This document shows, piece by piece, positions 10,237-20,606 of a stretch of DNA of 64,000 nucleotides. Numbering within the stretch: position 1 is the stretch's first letter; each line of letters opens with the position of its first letter. The notes beneath the pieces are model-generated. The model had not been told where the DNA came from. It was given only the letters and a program-made list of their open reading frames with translations, and did not search any database. Position numbers and translations under genes: made by a program. The DNA comes from Tricholoma matsutake (Eukaryota > Basidiomycota > Agaricomycetes > Agaricales > Tricholomataceae): contig AP026544.2 of NCBI GenBank assembly GCA_026075535.2, positions 8,122,001-8,186,000 on the forward strand. The letters are read 5' to 3'.

Positions 10237-10552
10237 TAAGATCTAAACTATCTGCTAGCCCACCTACCTAGGTGTAGGCAATACATCTCAATACACACCA
10301 CAATAACCTGGGTCTAGACAAACCCCAGACCGACCACCAAGAGAAGCAGAACCACAGCCAGGTTCATCTTGGTACCGATACAACGGAAGACTAGTCTGTT
10401 ACTTGACCCCAGCACAGCATTGGTTCTACAGATCAACCGACAGACAACGAGGAGATTTACTCACCGACAAAGACTTTGAACAACCGCACACACCCCAACC
10501 CAAAACATCCACCTGCTTCTTAACAGACAAAACCGATGACCTCTATAACGAG

Positions 10553-11451
10553 ATGTCCGAACCCGCAACCACACCGATGATGTCCGTGAAGGACATTCAA
10601 ATCTGATCACCAACAGACTTCTCAGGAGAGCGGACCAAGACTGCCAAGTTCCTGCAGGAGATAGACCTGTACCTGTGAATCAATGACCAGGTCTATGACA
10701 CGAATGACAAGAAGATTATCTTCACGCTGTCCTTCATGAATGGAGGGACAGCAGCTGCCTGGGCGCAGGCATTTGTCAACCAGCACCAGTCCGAGGGACT
10801 AGGTGAATACGCAGACTTCTGACAGAAGGTCCTAGAGGCCTTCTCACCGATTGACGACACTGGAACGGCAAAAACTGAGATCAAAAATCTCAAACAGGGT
10901 TCAGGAAACCTCGAAGAATATGTGGCAAACTTCCACATCCTGAAAGACAGGACGGGAATCACAGAAGACGCAGCCATGATTGAATTATTATTTTCATGGA
11001 CGGACTGCACCCCGAATTACTGAAGAGGGTACATACAATGGAAACGGTACCCAACACTCTCGAGGGCTGGATAAAGGCAGCCTCGAAATATGAAGGCCAA
11101 TGGAAATGGGCCATGGCAATCCTGGGGAAGACCAGGCAGAACCAGAAGATGAAGGAAACGACAAAGAAAGGACAGCCCTCTCTTGACATCAACCGACTGA
11201 CAAACCAAGAATGCATGGAACACCTCCGAAAGGGACTGTGTTTCATCTGCCACCAACCCGGACACCGATCATCCGACCACAAGGATGGAAAGGACCCCAC
11301 CCAGACAGGGTCAGTGCCTCCTCCTTACCAAAACTGCTTCACCCAGAAAAAGACTGGGGTGGACACCTACCAGAAGATCCGCACAATGCTGGATGAAAGG
11401 AACGAGCCCTCAACCTCATGGAAGAATCGGGTTTTTAGAGCAGCGGCCTGA
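10553..11451 (+). pseudogene. Element C Gag with zinc knuckle
   Basis: The first good ATG is at 10553 (MSEPATTPMMSVKDI). The Gag core follows with KTAKFLQEIDLYL, DKKIIFTLSFMNGGTAAAWAQ, GNLEEYVANFH and EGWIKAASKYEGQW. A knuckle at about 11244-11283 reads CFICHQPGHRSSDH, where the last Cys of C-x2-C-x4-H-x4-C is replaced by His. TGA codons interrupt it near 10604, 10676 and 10819, and one shift occurs near 11000. In the family Gag assembles the particle and the knuckle binds RNA; this copy is dead. Confidence 0.82.
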
Positions 11452-11880
11452 TACGACACCAGTCACTGCTGAAATTTCCATAGGGTCTGAACTCTTAGCT
11501 ACCATGAATAGACAATCTATGCACCTGTCTATTTGGGTAGCTGAGTCAGACAATGGAAAAGACGTTGCAACAAATGCGCTCCTCAACTCTGGAGCAGGAG
11601 GAGTCTTTATTGACTCAAAATTCGTCGAACAAGAAGGGATCAAGACATATCCCTTGGGCTACACCATCTGGGCCACAAACATAGATGGAACCCTGACAGG
11701 CAGGGAACGATCACGAGATACGTGAAGGGAAGGCTCCACATCAATGGATGGAGCTACCCAATGAAATACCTAGTCGCCAGACTAGGCAAGGAATCGGTGA
11801 TCCTGGGCCTGTCATGGATATGGGAGGTGAACCTGATTATCGATTGGAAGAAAGGAACTCTTGAGTTCTGAGACAAAGAA
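11452..11880 (+). pseudogene. Element C aspartic protease
   Basis: The retropepsin core reads ATNALLNSGAGGVFIDSKFV, so the catalytic Asp of D-S/T-G has become Asn. The C-terminal motif is SVILGLSWIWEVNLIIDW. A frameshift lies near 11710 and the region ends at a TGA near 11870. This protease would release Gag and Pol products; loss of the active-site Asp alone would inactivate it. Confidence 0.78.
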
Positions 11881-12009
11881 CGACGGGCTCAAATCCAATG
11901 GATCTTGGAGAAGACAAGAAGAGCCAAATGAACACTCCCAAACACCCTAAAGCTCCCCAGGGTCAACACTGAAAGGGAAGCACCCGATGACAAACTGGCA
12001 TGAATTCGA

Positions 12010-12290
12010 TGCGTTGTGGCCAAAACAAGACAAAGGCTCTCTGAAGAAAAGGAGAGGAGCCTTGCCCGAGCCAAAGTGGCCATGACAAAAACCAGAGAAA
12101 GACTCTCCAAAGAAAGGGAGAGAAACCTTGCCCGAGCCGGATTGGCTGTGGCAAAAACCAGGGAGAGACTCTCCAAAGAAAGGGAGAGAAACCTTGCCCA
12201 AGCCCGATTGGCCATGGCAAAAATGAAGGAAAGGCTTTCTGAGAAGAAAGCCAAGGAACTGAATTCTGCCCAGATAGCTGTTGCAAAGAC
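12010..12290 (+). CDS. 22-residue tandem repeat domain between protease and RT (element C)
   Basis: Four successive copies of a 66-bp unit encode the pattern A-x-A-K-T-R-E-R-L-S-K-E-R-E-R-N-L-A followed by R-A-x-L. The region is about one third Arg/Lys and one quarter Glu, without Pro or Gly in the core, so a long charged helix or coiled coil is likely. It is open from 12016 to 12438. Protease-RT linkers of Gypsy elements do not normally carry such repeats. B cannot be compared because that part is off the window. Confidence 0.7.
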
Positions 12291-12439
12291 CAGAGCAGCA
12301 ACACCCCTAAACAAGCCAGAGGCCTTGAAGCAGCATGATGTGCTGTTGCCAAGACCCAAGAAAACCAGAAGAAGAAACAACTGGAAAAGGGCAAAAACAA
12401 AGAATGTGACAGGGCACAATGAATTGTGCAAAGGATGAA

Positions 12440-13068
12440 GGAATTGCTAACCTCCACAGGGGAGGGAAGCACCAGCAAAAGGAACATGAAAATGACACTA
12501 TGAAACAGGATAAACTACTGTCAACAACAGACTACCCCGACCCACAATTATAGGACTCCAGATCACAGTACCATCAATGCTGAAATACCTATGCCCAGGG
12601 AGACCCCCCCTCAGGTAAAGATCGAAGAGGTACCTGATGAAGAACTACTGGCAGACACCGGCATGGAAATATGAGCAATGGAAGAGACCTATGAACAAGA
12701 TGCGACAGACCTCTTGATTGCATATGTACGAGGAGAACTGGTCATTGGCATATTCGAACCACCAGAAGAACCACCCCTCACCAGGGAGCACCGAGGACCG
12801 ACCCATAGGTACATACAGAAAACGAACACAATCTCCAGGATCACAAAGGCCAAGGACTCCCCGCAATATGTATTCTCGAAGAGCGCATGGATCAGAGCAA
12901 AGACATCCATTTCCCAGTGACTGGCACATGAACAAGAGGAGGGAAAGGAGACTAGCCAACAGACCCTGGACGACTTGCTGCCACCAGAATACCAGAAGTA
13001 CAGACAGGTATTCGAAAAGGCTGCATCTGAATGATTCCCAGAATCAAGACCATGGGATCATGCAATTG
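12440..13068 (+). pseudogene. Element C protease-RT linker, degraded
   Basis: Broken frames with TGA and TAG codons precede the RT. The stretch 12678-13060 reads MEETYEQDATDLLIAYVRGE, later DDLLPPEYQKYRQVFEK and [15 protein letters not shown], the usual acidic lead-in to a Ty3-type RT. Confidence 0.6.
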
Positions 13069-13070
13069 AC

Positions 13071-14590
13071 TTGAAGGAAGGCTTTGTACTGAAAGATTGC
13101 AAAGTCTACCCATTGACACCGAAAGAACAAGAGAAACTCAATGAGTTTCTCGACAAAAACCTGGAAAAAGGATACATCCGACTGTCAAAATCACCCATGG
13201 CATCCCCATTCTTCTTCGTGTCAAAGAAGGACTCTGATGCTCTGCAACCTTGCCAAGACTATCGCTATCTGAATGAAGGAACGATCCAGAACAGCTACCC
13301 CCTGCCACTGATCAGAGACCTCTTGGACAAGCTGAAGGGAGCGAAATTTTTCATGAAACTCAATATTTGATGGGGATATCACAATGTATGGATAAAGAAA
13401 GGAGACGAGTGGAAGGCAGCATTCAAGACTAACCGAGGGCTATTTGAGCCAATGGTGATGTTCTTTGGGCTGTGCAACTCACCAGCAACATTCCAGGCCA
13501 TGATGAACGATCTCTTCTGAGATATGCTAGATGAAGGATGGCTCATCATCTATATGGACGACATCCTGATCTTCTTGAAGACAGAAGAGGAACACTGGAT
13601 AAGGACCAAAAGGGTCCTCGAACGACTACGACAATGCGATCTCTACCTGAAAATAGAGAAGTGCAAATTCAATGCACAGGAAGTCGAGTTCTTGGGCATG
13701 ATCATCAGACCCAATGAACTTGCAATGGACAACATGAAACTGGCTGGGATCAAGGACTGGCCCACGCCAAGGACAGTGAAGGATGTAAGATCCTTCCTAG
13801 GATTTGGAAACTTCTATCGACGATTCATCAGACACTTTGCGGATCTGGCCAGACTGCTGAATGACTTGACAAAGAAAAACCAGAAGTTCGAATGGACGAA
13901 CGACTGCCAGCAGTCATTCGATGCACTAAAAAGGAAATTCAACAAGACCCCAGTACTGCTGATGCCAGATGCAATGAAACCATTTGTGGTGGAATCTGAT
14001 GCCTCAAAATTCACAACAGGTGCAGTACTCAGACAACAGGATGCCAACGGAGACTGGCACCCATGTGGATACATCTCGCATTCTTTCAACAAAGTGGAAA
14101 AAAATTACGAGATATACGACCGAGAACTATTGGGAGTGATCCAAGTGCTAGAAACATGGAGACACTACCTACAGGGGACGCCATTCCCTGTGATGGTATT
14201 GTCCGATCACAAGAACCTGATGTACTTCCGTCAGCCACAGAAACTAAACCGACAACAGGCTAGATAGGCCATCTACCTGTCACAATTCGACCTGAAGCTA
14301 CAACATGTACCAGGATCACAGATGGTACAATCTGATGCCCTATCGAGGAGAGCAGATCACATAGCCAAAGAAGACACTGACAATGAGGACAAGACCATCC
14401 TCACTGATGAACTGTTTGTCAAAACAATTGACACTGAGCTCCAGGGAGCCCTGGTCTCAGCAATAATGAAGGACAACCTCATAAATGACGCTTTACGAGC
14501 CCTGAAGAACAATGGAACTCCCCCAATCAAGTCTGCATTGGAGGACTGAAAATTCGAAGAAGGCCTGCTCTTTTTCAAAGACAGATGCTA
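13071..14590 (+). pseudogene. Element C reverse transcriptase and RNase H
   Basis: RT motifs in order: [40 protein letters not shown] followed by a [23 protein letters not shown], and the catalytic [10 protein letters not shown] (YMDD box, about 13550-13567). The thumb has [21 protein letters not shown]. RNase H follows with [27 protein letters not shown] and [10 protein letters not shown]. Stops at 13368, 13518, 14265 (TAG from TGG) and 14547 break an otherwise continuous frame. Confidence 0.92.
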
Positions 14591-15876
14591 CGTGCCACAG
14601 GATGAAACCCTCCACTGAGCGATCATACAGAAATATCATGATAGCATCACGACAGGGCACCCTGGACAATGGCAGACAATTGAACTGATCCGACGAGACT
14701 ACTGGTGGCCAGGAATGGCCAACTTCATCAAGCAGTATGTCGAAGGCACACAAAGTGCCAGCAAATGAAAGTGAATACACACCCGACGACCCCACCGCTG
14801 ACACCAATATCATCCAACGCCAGCAGACCATTCAAGCTGGTAACGACAGATTTTATCACGGACTTGCCCATGATAAATGGATTTGACTCAATCATGGTCA
14901 TGGTAGACCATGGTCTTATGAAGGGGGTAATTTTTATCCCTTGCGCAAAGACGATCGACGCACTTGGCGCTGCAGACCTTTACCTGCACCATGTATACAC
15001 AAGATTTGGACTCCCCGGAAGAATCATCTCAGACAGAGACCCTCGATTTGCGTCCAAACTCTTCTGAGAACTCGGACGATTGCTCAGGATTAAGCTATCC
15101 ATGAGCACTGCCTATCACCCCCAGACCGATGGAGAAATGGAGCGAGTAAACCAAGAGTTAGAGGTTTACCTCCACATGTTCTGTTCGAACAAACCCGAAG
15201 ATTGGGAGCGTTATCTCCCAATGGCAGAATTTGTGCACAACCAGAAGATGCACTCCGCAGTAAAACACTCACCGTTTTACTTAATGATGGGATATCAACC
15301 ATGCGCTATCCCCACCCCATATGAAAAGACAAATGTGCCGGCCGCCAAACAGAGAATCCAAGAACTTCTCTCTGCGAGAAGGGAAGCTCTTGCTGCACAT
15401 GAACTAGCCAGACAGGCTATGGCTGCCCGAATGAAAGGGCGATACGAACCATTCAAGGTTGAGAACAAGTATGGCTTGACTCCAAGAACCTGAAGATTGG
15501 CTACCCAACAAGAAAACTGGCGCCAAAACGAGAAGGGCCCTTCGTGATTGAAGATGCCTTGTCAAGAATGATATACTGATTGAAACTGCTGCCGAGAGGG
15601 AAGATCCACCCGGTATTCCATGCAGCTTTACTCACACGATACCATGAGAACGACACTCATGGGTGAAACTTCCTGACTCCACCACCCGACCTTGTGGAAG
15701 GAGAAAACGAATACGAGGTGGAAGCGATCATTGCACACAAGAAGCACGGCAAGACACGCCATTACCTCATGAAATGGGTTGACTACCCGACATCCAAAAA
15801 CACATGGGAACCTGAATCGAACCTAAAGAATGCCCCCGAGATCCTGATGGCATATAAGAAGAGGTACCACCTCTGA
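14591..15876 (+). pseudogene. Element C integrase and chromodomain
   Basis: The zinc-binding part (HDSITTGHPGQWQT ... CQQMK) has a frameshift near 14750. The core has [22 protein letters not shown] and ERVNQELEVYL, so D, D and E are all present. The GPY-like segment after 15490 is badly shifted. The chromodomain is at 15694-15876 (YLMKWVDYPTSKNTWEPESNL). TGA codons stand at 14617, 15065 and 15491. Confidence 0.9.
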
Positions 15877-15968
15877 TGGAAACCCAAAAACCCCCCTCTC
15901 TTTCCACAACGACACTCCCCAATATGCCTGCCAAATGACGATTCACCTGAGAATACCTATGAAACTGA

Positions 15969-16649
15969 TTGAACGCTGACGCCCTTCGCATTCACCTTGC
16001 CCACGATCCACCGAAATACCATCTAGCCAGGATGTGCTTCTACTATGTGAGCACTATCGAACAGATGGAACGAAATCTAGAAGAAGCAATGAACAATGCA
16101 GACGCCCTGGGGATCGAGCAAACGATCCAGGAAATGATTGCACCACAGTCAGACAGACCGAGAACAGCTGAGGAAAGACCTCACACTCCTTTAGGTCAAT
16201 ACAGACGACCACCGACCTTGCCCTCGCCATTCAGCAAGCGGAGCGACAGAGATGAACGACGAGCTCCCTCTGGAGACTCCTTCCATTCTATGAAGAACCC
16301 GAAGATCATGCCTAGGGCACCTGAAGTGATCGATCTGACCACCCCTGAACCCGAACTGAAAACCACCCAACCGCCTTGGTCCCCCCCACACATGAGACAT
16401 GCCAGATGTTTCATCTGCCAAGAGATAGGCCATTTCGGCCTGATTTGCCCACGATATATTTGCAAGTATTGCAAACAGCAAGGCCCTGGACACTATAGGA
16501 TGAACTGCCCAGAGAAACCTCGGAAGGATCGAGAGACTGATCAAAAAGAAGCTGAACACAGACAGCGGCTCTTCTTTACCTCTGGATACGATGATTTTGA
16601 TGACGACGTGATGGGAAACATGACAGGAGAGCCATATGGAAGGATTTAA
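15969..16649 (+). CDS. Element C third frame: double zinc-knuckle protein (226 codons open)
   Basis: An open frame downstream of the chromodomain. Residues 15-55 are helical and charged (MERNLEEAMNNADALGIEQTIQ), 56-120 are disordered with a VIDLTTPEPE motif resembling a SUMO-interacting or acidic patch, and 140-175 hold two knuckles: CFICQEIGHFGLIC and CKYCKQQGPGHYRMNC (C-x2-C-x6-H-x4-C). The tail is acidic (YDDFDDDVMGNM). The frame begins with TTG after a TGA; no ATG is in frame, so the true start may be lost. Its homologue in B shows that the frame is part of the family. The role is unknown; RNA chaperone or packaging is an inference. Confidence 0.75.
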   Translation: MNADALRIHLAHDPPKYHLARMCFYYVSTIEQMERNLEEAMNNADALGIEQTIQEMIAPQSDRPRTAEERPHTPLGQYRRPPTLPSPFSKRSDRDERRAPSGDSFHSMKNPKIMPRAPEVIDLTTPEPELKTTQPPWSPPHMRHARCFICQEIGHFGLICPRYICKYCKQQGPGHYRMNCPEKPRKDRETDQKEAEHRQRLFFTSGYDDFDDDVMGNMTGEPYGRI

Positions 16650-16689
16650 AAAGGTGGAACTCAAGACGATGGCATGACAAGACAGACCT

Positions 16690-17001
16690 ATGCTCGCAGG
16701 AATTATGATCCTCGCCATCATCGTTGGCACAACCCTGGCTGCAGCAGCAGCCCTGACCTTTGCATTTTGCCTCTACGCCATCTTCCAAACAGAACCTGAA
16801 CCCCCAATTACAGATGTTGAATTCACCATCCTGCAATGCCCCCCTTCCTATGATACTACCGACTCCTTGACACCACTACCTAGGGCAGCGCGAACCAGAA
16901 GAACCCAATCATGGTCTGAGTTTGGACATGAATTATTCCTCCATCGTACCCCTCGACCCCGACCTACCCACATAACCAGACCATGCCCAATCAGACCATG
17001 A
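16690..17001 (+). CDS. Element C fourth frame: small single-pass membrane protein
   Basis: ATG at 16690 opens 103 codons ending at 17001, just before the polypurine tract. Residues 3-33 (IMILAIIVGTTLAAAAALTF and on) form one strong hydrophobic segment, followed by a Pro/Arg-rich tail with no cysteine pairs. It occupies the position of an env gene in retroviruses, but shows no sign of an envelope domain. B lacks it: there the polypurine region follows directly. Expression is unknown. Confidence 0.55.
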   Translation: MLAGIMILAIIVGTTLAAAAALTFAFCLYAIFQTEPEPPITDVEFTILQCPPSYDTTDSLTPLPRAARTRRTQSWSEFGHELFLHRTPRPRPTHITRPCPIRP

Positions 17002-17045
17002 AGGAGAGACAAAGATTTAGGTCAAAGTGTGGAACTTTTGACCAT

Positions 17046-17058
17046 AGCAGGGGGGTAA
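17046..17058 (+). other. Polypurine tract of element C
   Basis: The sequence agcaggggggtaa directly abuts the 3' LTR, the normal site for plus-strand priming. Confidence 0.8.
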
Positions 17059-17678
17059 TGTTACAATTTTCCTTGTAACTCATGGAACCCGACTGACCCG
17101 ACTGACCCGACGATCCCCTCCAGACAGGAGGCACCCTATGATTCATGCCTAGGGCATGTCCTTGACACCAGACACATGCACGATGCATGCCAACTGCATG
17201 CATTTGATCCCCTTCCCATGGAAGGCACCCTTGATGCATGGTGACTCCATGCAACCAAACCCACTCCCATACATGCTGTGATGCAACAGCCTCTTGACAT
17301 GAGGTCCGTGACGTCGGATGCCCCATGCTAGGCATGAGGCCTATTGTTTCTATTCTTACTTGATACGCATCTATCTTTCCAATTGGACGATAAGGACCTC
17401 CCTCATAGTATAAGTACTGCAACTCATAGTAGGGATGTCCTTAGTTTAGATCTAGGCAATCTACAGCTTTAACTTGTGAACTCATGAACTTACTTGAAAC
17501 CACTAAGGAAGCCCCTTAGTGCATGAACCCAAATGACTCTACACAGAAGGCCTGCTAGAGTGCACTATCTCTCTTACGACGGACGCTCCGAGTAAGACTA
17601 GTGCTGAACGACTTGTCGAGGAAGCACCTCATCAAATGACATTGACTAGATCGAGTGGTTGAGGCTTCGCCCTTAACA
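17059..17678 (+). repeat. 3' LTR of element C (620 bp, short form)
   Basis: Same ends as the 5' LTR but about 149 bases shorter in U3, where one block of TTGACATTGGAT and CTGCGCTGCAG repeats is missing. It ends at TTAACA immediately before CAGAC (17679-17683). Confidence 0.93.
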
Positions 17679-17683
17679 CAGAC
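17679..17683. repeat. Target-site duplication CAGAC, right of element C
   Basis: Exact copy of 9463-9467. Confidence 0.95.
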
Positions 17684-18390
17684 AAAGAGAATGAGGGTTC
17701 AGATGGGCCTGAGGATGACGCTGCTGCAGCCATAGCCAAAGTGAGTACTAACAGACTCAAAGCTGAAGCCAAACTACAGTCCTTCATCAATATGCTCACC
17801 AAACTTGATCAGAAGCTTATCAAAGACCGCACTGCTCAGACATGATGCTGAGGATGCGGCACACGCCTAAAACACTCAAGCTCTACAGTTGGGTTGTCCG
17901 ATTCCTCTTGCTGTCCCCTGCATGCTCGCTCCTAACCAACTACTTCATCCCATATGCAATTGACATCATCCTTGTCATCATCGTTGTGTCCCCCAAAATT
18001 GATGGACCATGAAAGACTGTATCTGGAAAGCCACAGTGGGTGCAAGAAATGCTGCACATTTTATTTACCTGATGGACATCCTTGTGAGTTCCTAACTGGA
18101 GATGGTTACGTCGAACACATGATGGCTTCTGTGAATGAAGCAAGGAAATGTATCAAGTTAGCTCCACTGCCAATCCCTCATGATGGACATTTGTCAACTA
18201 TTGCTTCTGTTTCTTCTCAACCTGTACAACCAATGATGGCTCCTCCAGCATTGCCCATTGCAGCAGTGTTGGGTATGTCTGCTTACCCCATTGCATCAGT
18301 CTGCCCACCCAATGATTCATCGATTCTAGGTGGAGGGGATGGTGACCTATCTCATGACTCCAATGACTTGGTAAGCATGCATATACCTTT
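17684..18390 (+). pseudogene. Element D Gag, C-terminal part with Cys-rich segment
   Basis: It resumes Gag right after C (KENEGSDGPEDDAAAAIAK, helical RLKAEAKLQSFINMLTKLDQKL). After TGA 17842 and a shift, a Cys-rich segment GCKKCCTFYLPDGHPC is followed by FLTGDGYVEHM. This is the divergent zinc-binding tail of basidiomycete Gypsy Gag proteins as far as I can judge. Confidence 0.65.
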
Positions 18391-18846
18391 CTTTTTGCCC
18401 CACCTTGTGTGGAAATGTGCTATTGAAAGCTGTGATCCTTCCTCTATCTCTCGTATACCTGTTGAGGCTTTAATTGACCATGGCTCTGGTCCAGTTTTGA
18501 TTGGTCATGACCTTGTCTCTTGCTTGCAATTGGCAATTTGCTTACTTCACCAACTGTTTCCTGTTTCCAGTGTGTTTTTCAATGGCTCGAATACAACTCC
18601 TCAGATTTTGCTTACCCATTGGGTAAAACTCAAATTGCATGACCATAATAATTGGTATTCTGCTTGTACTGTTTGCGCACTTGTTGCACCTGGCTTGTGC
18701 CACCCGATAATTCTTGGACTCCCTTTTCTGCACCATAAGAATGTCATGGTAGATGTCCATGATGGTTCTGTGATAGATATGAATTCAAACTTTGACCTCC
18801 TACACCCTGTAGCCCCACCTGTACATAAGCCTATTGTAAAATTATG
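18391..18846 (+). pseudogene. Element D aspartic protease
   Basis: Within an open frame (17954-18847), VEALIDHGSGPVLIGHDLV is the active-site region with D-H-G in place of D-S/T-G. ILGLPFLHHKNVMVDV is the conserved second half. A TGA closes the frame at 18845. Confidence 0.75.
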
Positions 18847-19147
18847 AGAGGTTATTTCAACAAATATCTTGAACAGAAAACTTTTGCTAAATGAACTGAA
18901 AGAGATCTGTGCTGTGCACCAGCCATTGATAGATGCCCGTTGTGAGTGCATATACAGCATCAATGTAATTGCTGCTATTTGTGGGCATATAGAACAATTA
19001 GCAGCTGTTGAACATTTGAAAAAAAAATGAACGAACAGGGTTCACAAAACATATGCAGACATGTTCAAACCAATCCCAGCTTCTAAGTGTCATTGAATCA
19101 GAATACTCCAAGCCTCATGGAACTTTTGTGGGCATGAGTAGCTTCTA
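18847..19147 (+). pseudogene. Element D linker to RT, degraded
   Basis: About 300 bases with stops in all frames. It still contains the word IPASKCH, a common RT lead-in, near 19072. No separate gene. Confidence 0.4.
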
Positions 19148-20372
19148 GTGGAGATAGTTTTATCTGCATTTTTTAATTTAATTTTGCATTGCACCATATC
19201 CAGCATTTCATCCACATGTGGGCGCATCCATCCATCCTCGTCAGAATATGCATTGCCCACTTTCCTGGTTCCTAAGGCTGATAATGCTGTCCTCCCACAT
19301 TGGGTAAATGACTACTGTCAGCTTAATGCAAATACTATCACCAATTCTCATCCACTGCCTCACGTCAATGATATCCTTGCAGACACTGGGCATGGCAAAG
19401 TATGGAGCAAACTGGACATGACTGACAGTTTTTTCCACATGAAAATGGACCCTGGCATCATCTCACTGCTGTCACAACACCTCTGGGCCTGTGCGGGTGG
19501 GTTGTGATGCCTCAAGGACTCCATAATTCTCCTCCCATCCATCAGTGATGTGTTACTGCTTGTCTATGTCCTTTCCTAGGGATTTTTTGCCACATTTATC
19601 TGGATGACATTGTGATCTATTTGGACACTTTAGTGGAGCACAGTGAACACATCAAACAGGTTCTGAGTGCACTGCACAGAGATTGACTGTACTGCAATTC
19701 AAAAAAGTTGAAATTCTACCTCGCAGAACTGATCTTCCTGGGACACTGGATCTCTCAGGAGGGGATTGAAGCATGCTTGTCCAAGGTGGACAAGATCCTA
19801 GATTTGCATACACCAAATTCTGCTACCGATGTAAGAAGCCTTCTAGGCTTGGTGCATTATATCACCACTTTCCTACCCAACCTGGCAGAACACACTACAA
19901 CCCTTACACCTCTGACTACAAAAGAGTGCAAGAAACACTTCCCTACCTGGACTTCGGAACACCAGCTTGCCTTTGAGGTCTTGTAGTCAGCAGGGAGTGC
20001 CTTACAGTGATCAATCACATGAACCCTGGAGACAATAAAATCTTCGTTACATGCAATGCCAGCAATAAATGCACTGGCACAGTTTTAAGCTGGGGCCCTA
20101 CTTGGGAAAGTGCTTGGCCGGTAGCATTTGATTTGATGCAACTCAATGACACACAAAAGAACTACCCGGTGCATGAAAAGGAAATGATAGTGATTATTTG
20201 TGCTCTAAAGAAGTGGCACTCTGACCTGCTGGGCTCACAATTCATTGTGTACACGGATCACAGAACTCTAGAAAACTTCAGTCTCAGAAAGACTTATCAT
20301 GGGGCTGTTGGATGGAACACCTATCCCAATTCAACATGACTATTCACTACATTCATGGTGAAGATAACACAG
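19148..20372 (+). pseudogene. Element D reverse transcriptase and RNase H
   Basis: RT motifs: PTFLVPKAD, NDYCQLNANTITNSHPLPHVNDIL, VWSKLDMTDSFFHMKMDP, IYLDDIVIYLDTL (YLDD), FLGHWISQEGIEACLSKVDKI. RNase H: VTCNASNKCTGTVLSWG, YPVHEKEMIVIICALKKWHSDLLG, YTDHRTLENF. Frameshifts near 19460, 19560 and 20330 and stops at 19505, 19684 and 19984 disable it. The final codons IHYIHGEDNTV continue across the pogo element. Confidence 0.88.
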
Positions 20373-20606
20373 TACAGTCGACACCCTTTTAACCCATACC
20401 CCTGGTAACCCATACTCCCTCATACCCCATAGAATTTTTGATCTACCAAGTCGGTAGGCAGGGAAATGGAACCCATAACCCATACTCTCTAATACCCAAT
20501 AACCCATACCCTTTACGAGGCAAAACCCATACATTTTATTACTATATGTGTAATAGTGCATATGAACTATGAACTATGATGCGCCACAAATCCTAAGTAA
20601 CTTTTT

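Larger units (their letters stand above)
9468..17678 (+). mobile_element. Complete Tf2-like Gypsy retrotransposon C (8.2 kb)
   Basis: A full-length but inactive element with two LTRs (9468-10236 and 17059-17678) and perfect CAGAC duplications. The internal order is gag, protease, a 22-residue repeat region, RT, RNase H, integrase, chromodomain, double zinc-knuckle frame, small membrane-protein frame, polypurine tract. It is inserted in the gag of element D. It is related to B at the protein level throughout pol and the third frame. The pol reading frame contains about nine stops, nearly all TGA, so it cannot move on its own. Confidence 0.95.

Noticed and set aside
11889..12498. Minus-strand frames rich in Phe, Leu and Ser over the 22-residue repeats
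   Set aside because: They are the reverse translation of the charged repeat region and contain no independent motif.
13071..15876. A genetic code with TGA as sense codon
   Set aside because: TGA replaces both Arg and Trp, introns are nuclear in type, and A, L and parts of F use TGG and CGA normally. Decay explains it better.
16690..17001. Envelope gene (element as an endogenous retrovirus)
   Set aside because: Only one hydrophobic segment; no cleavage site, fusion segment or cysteine pattern.
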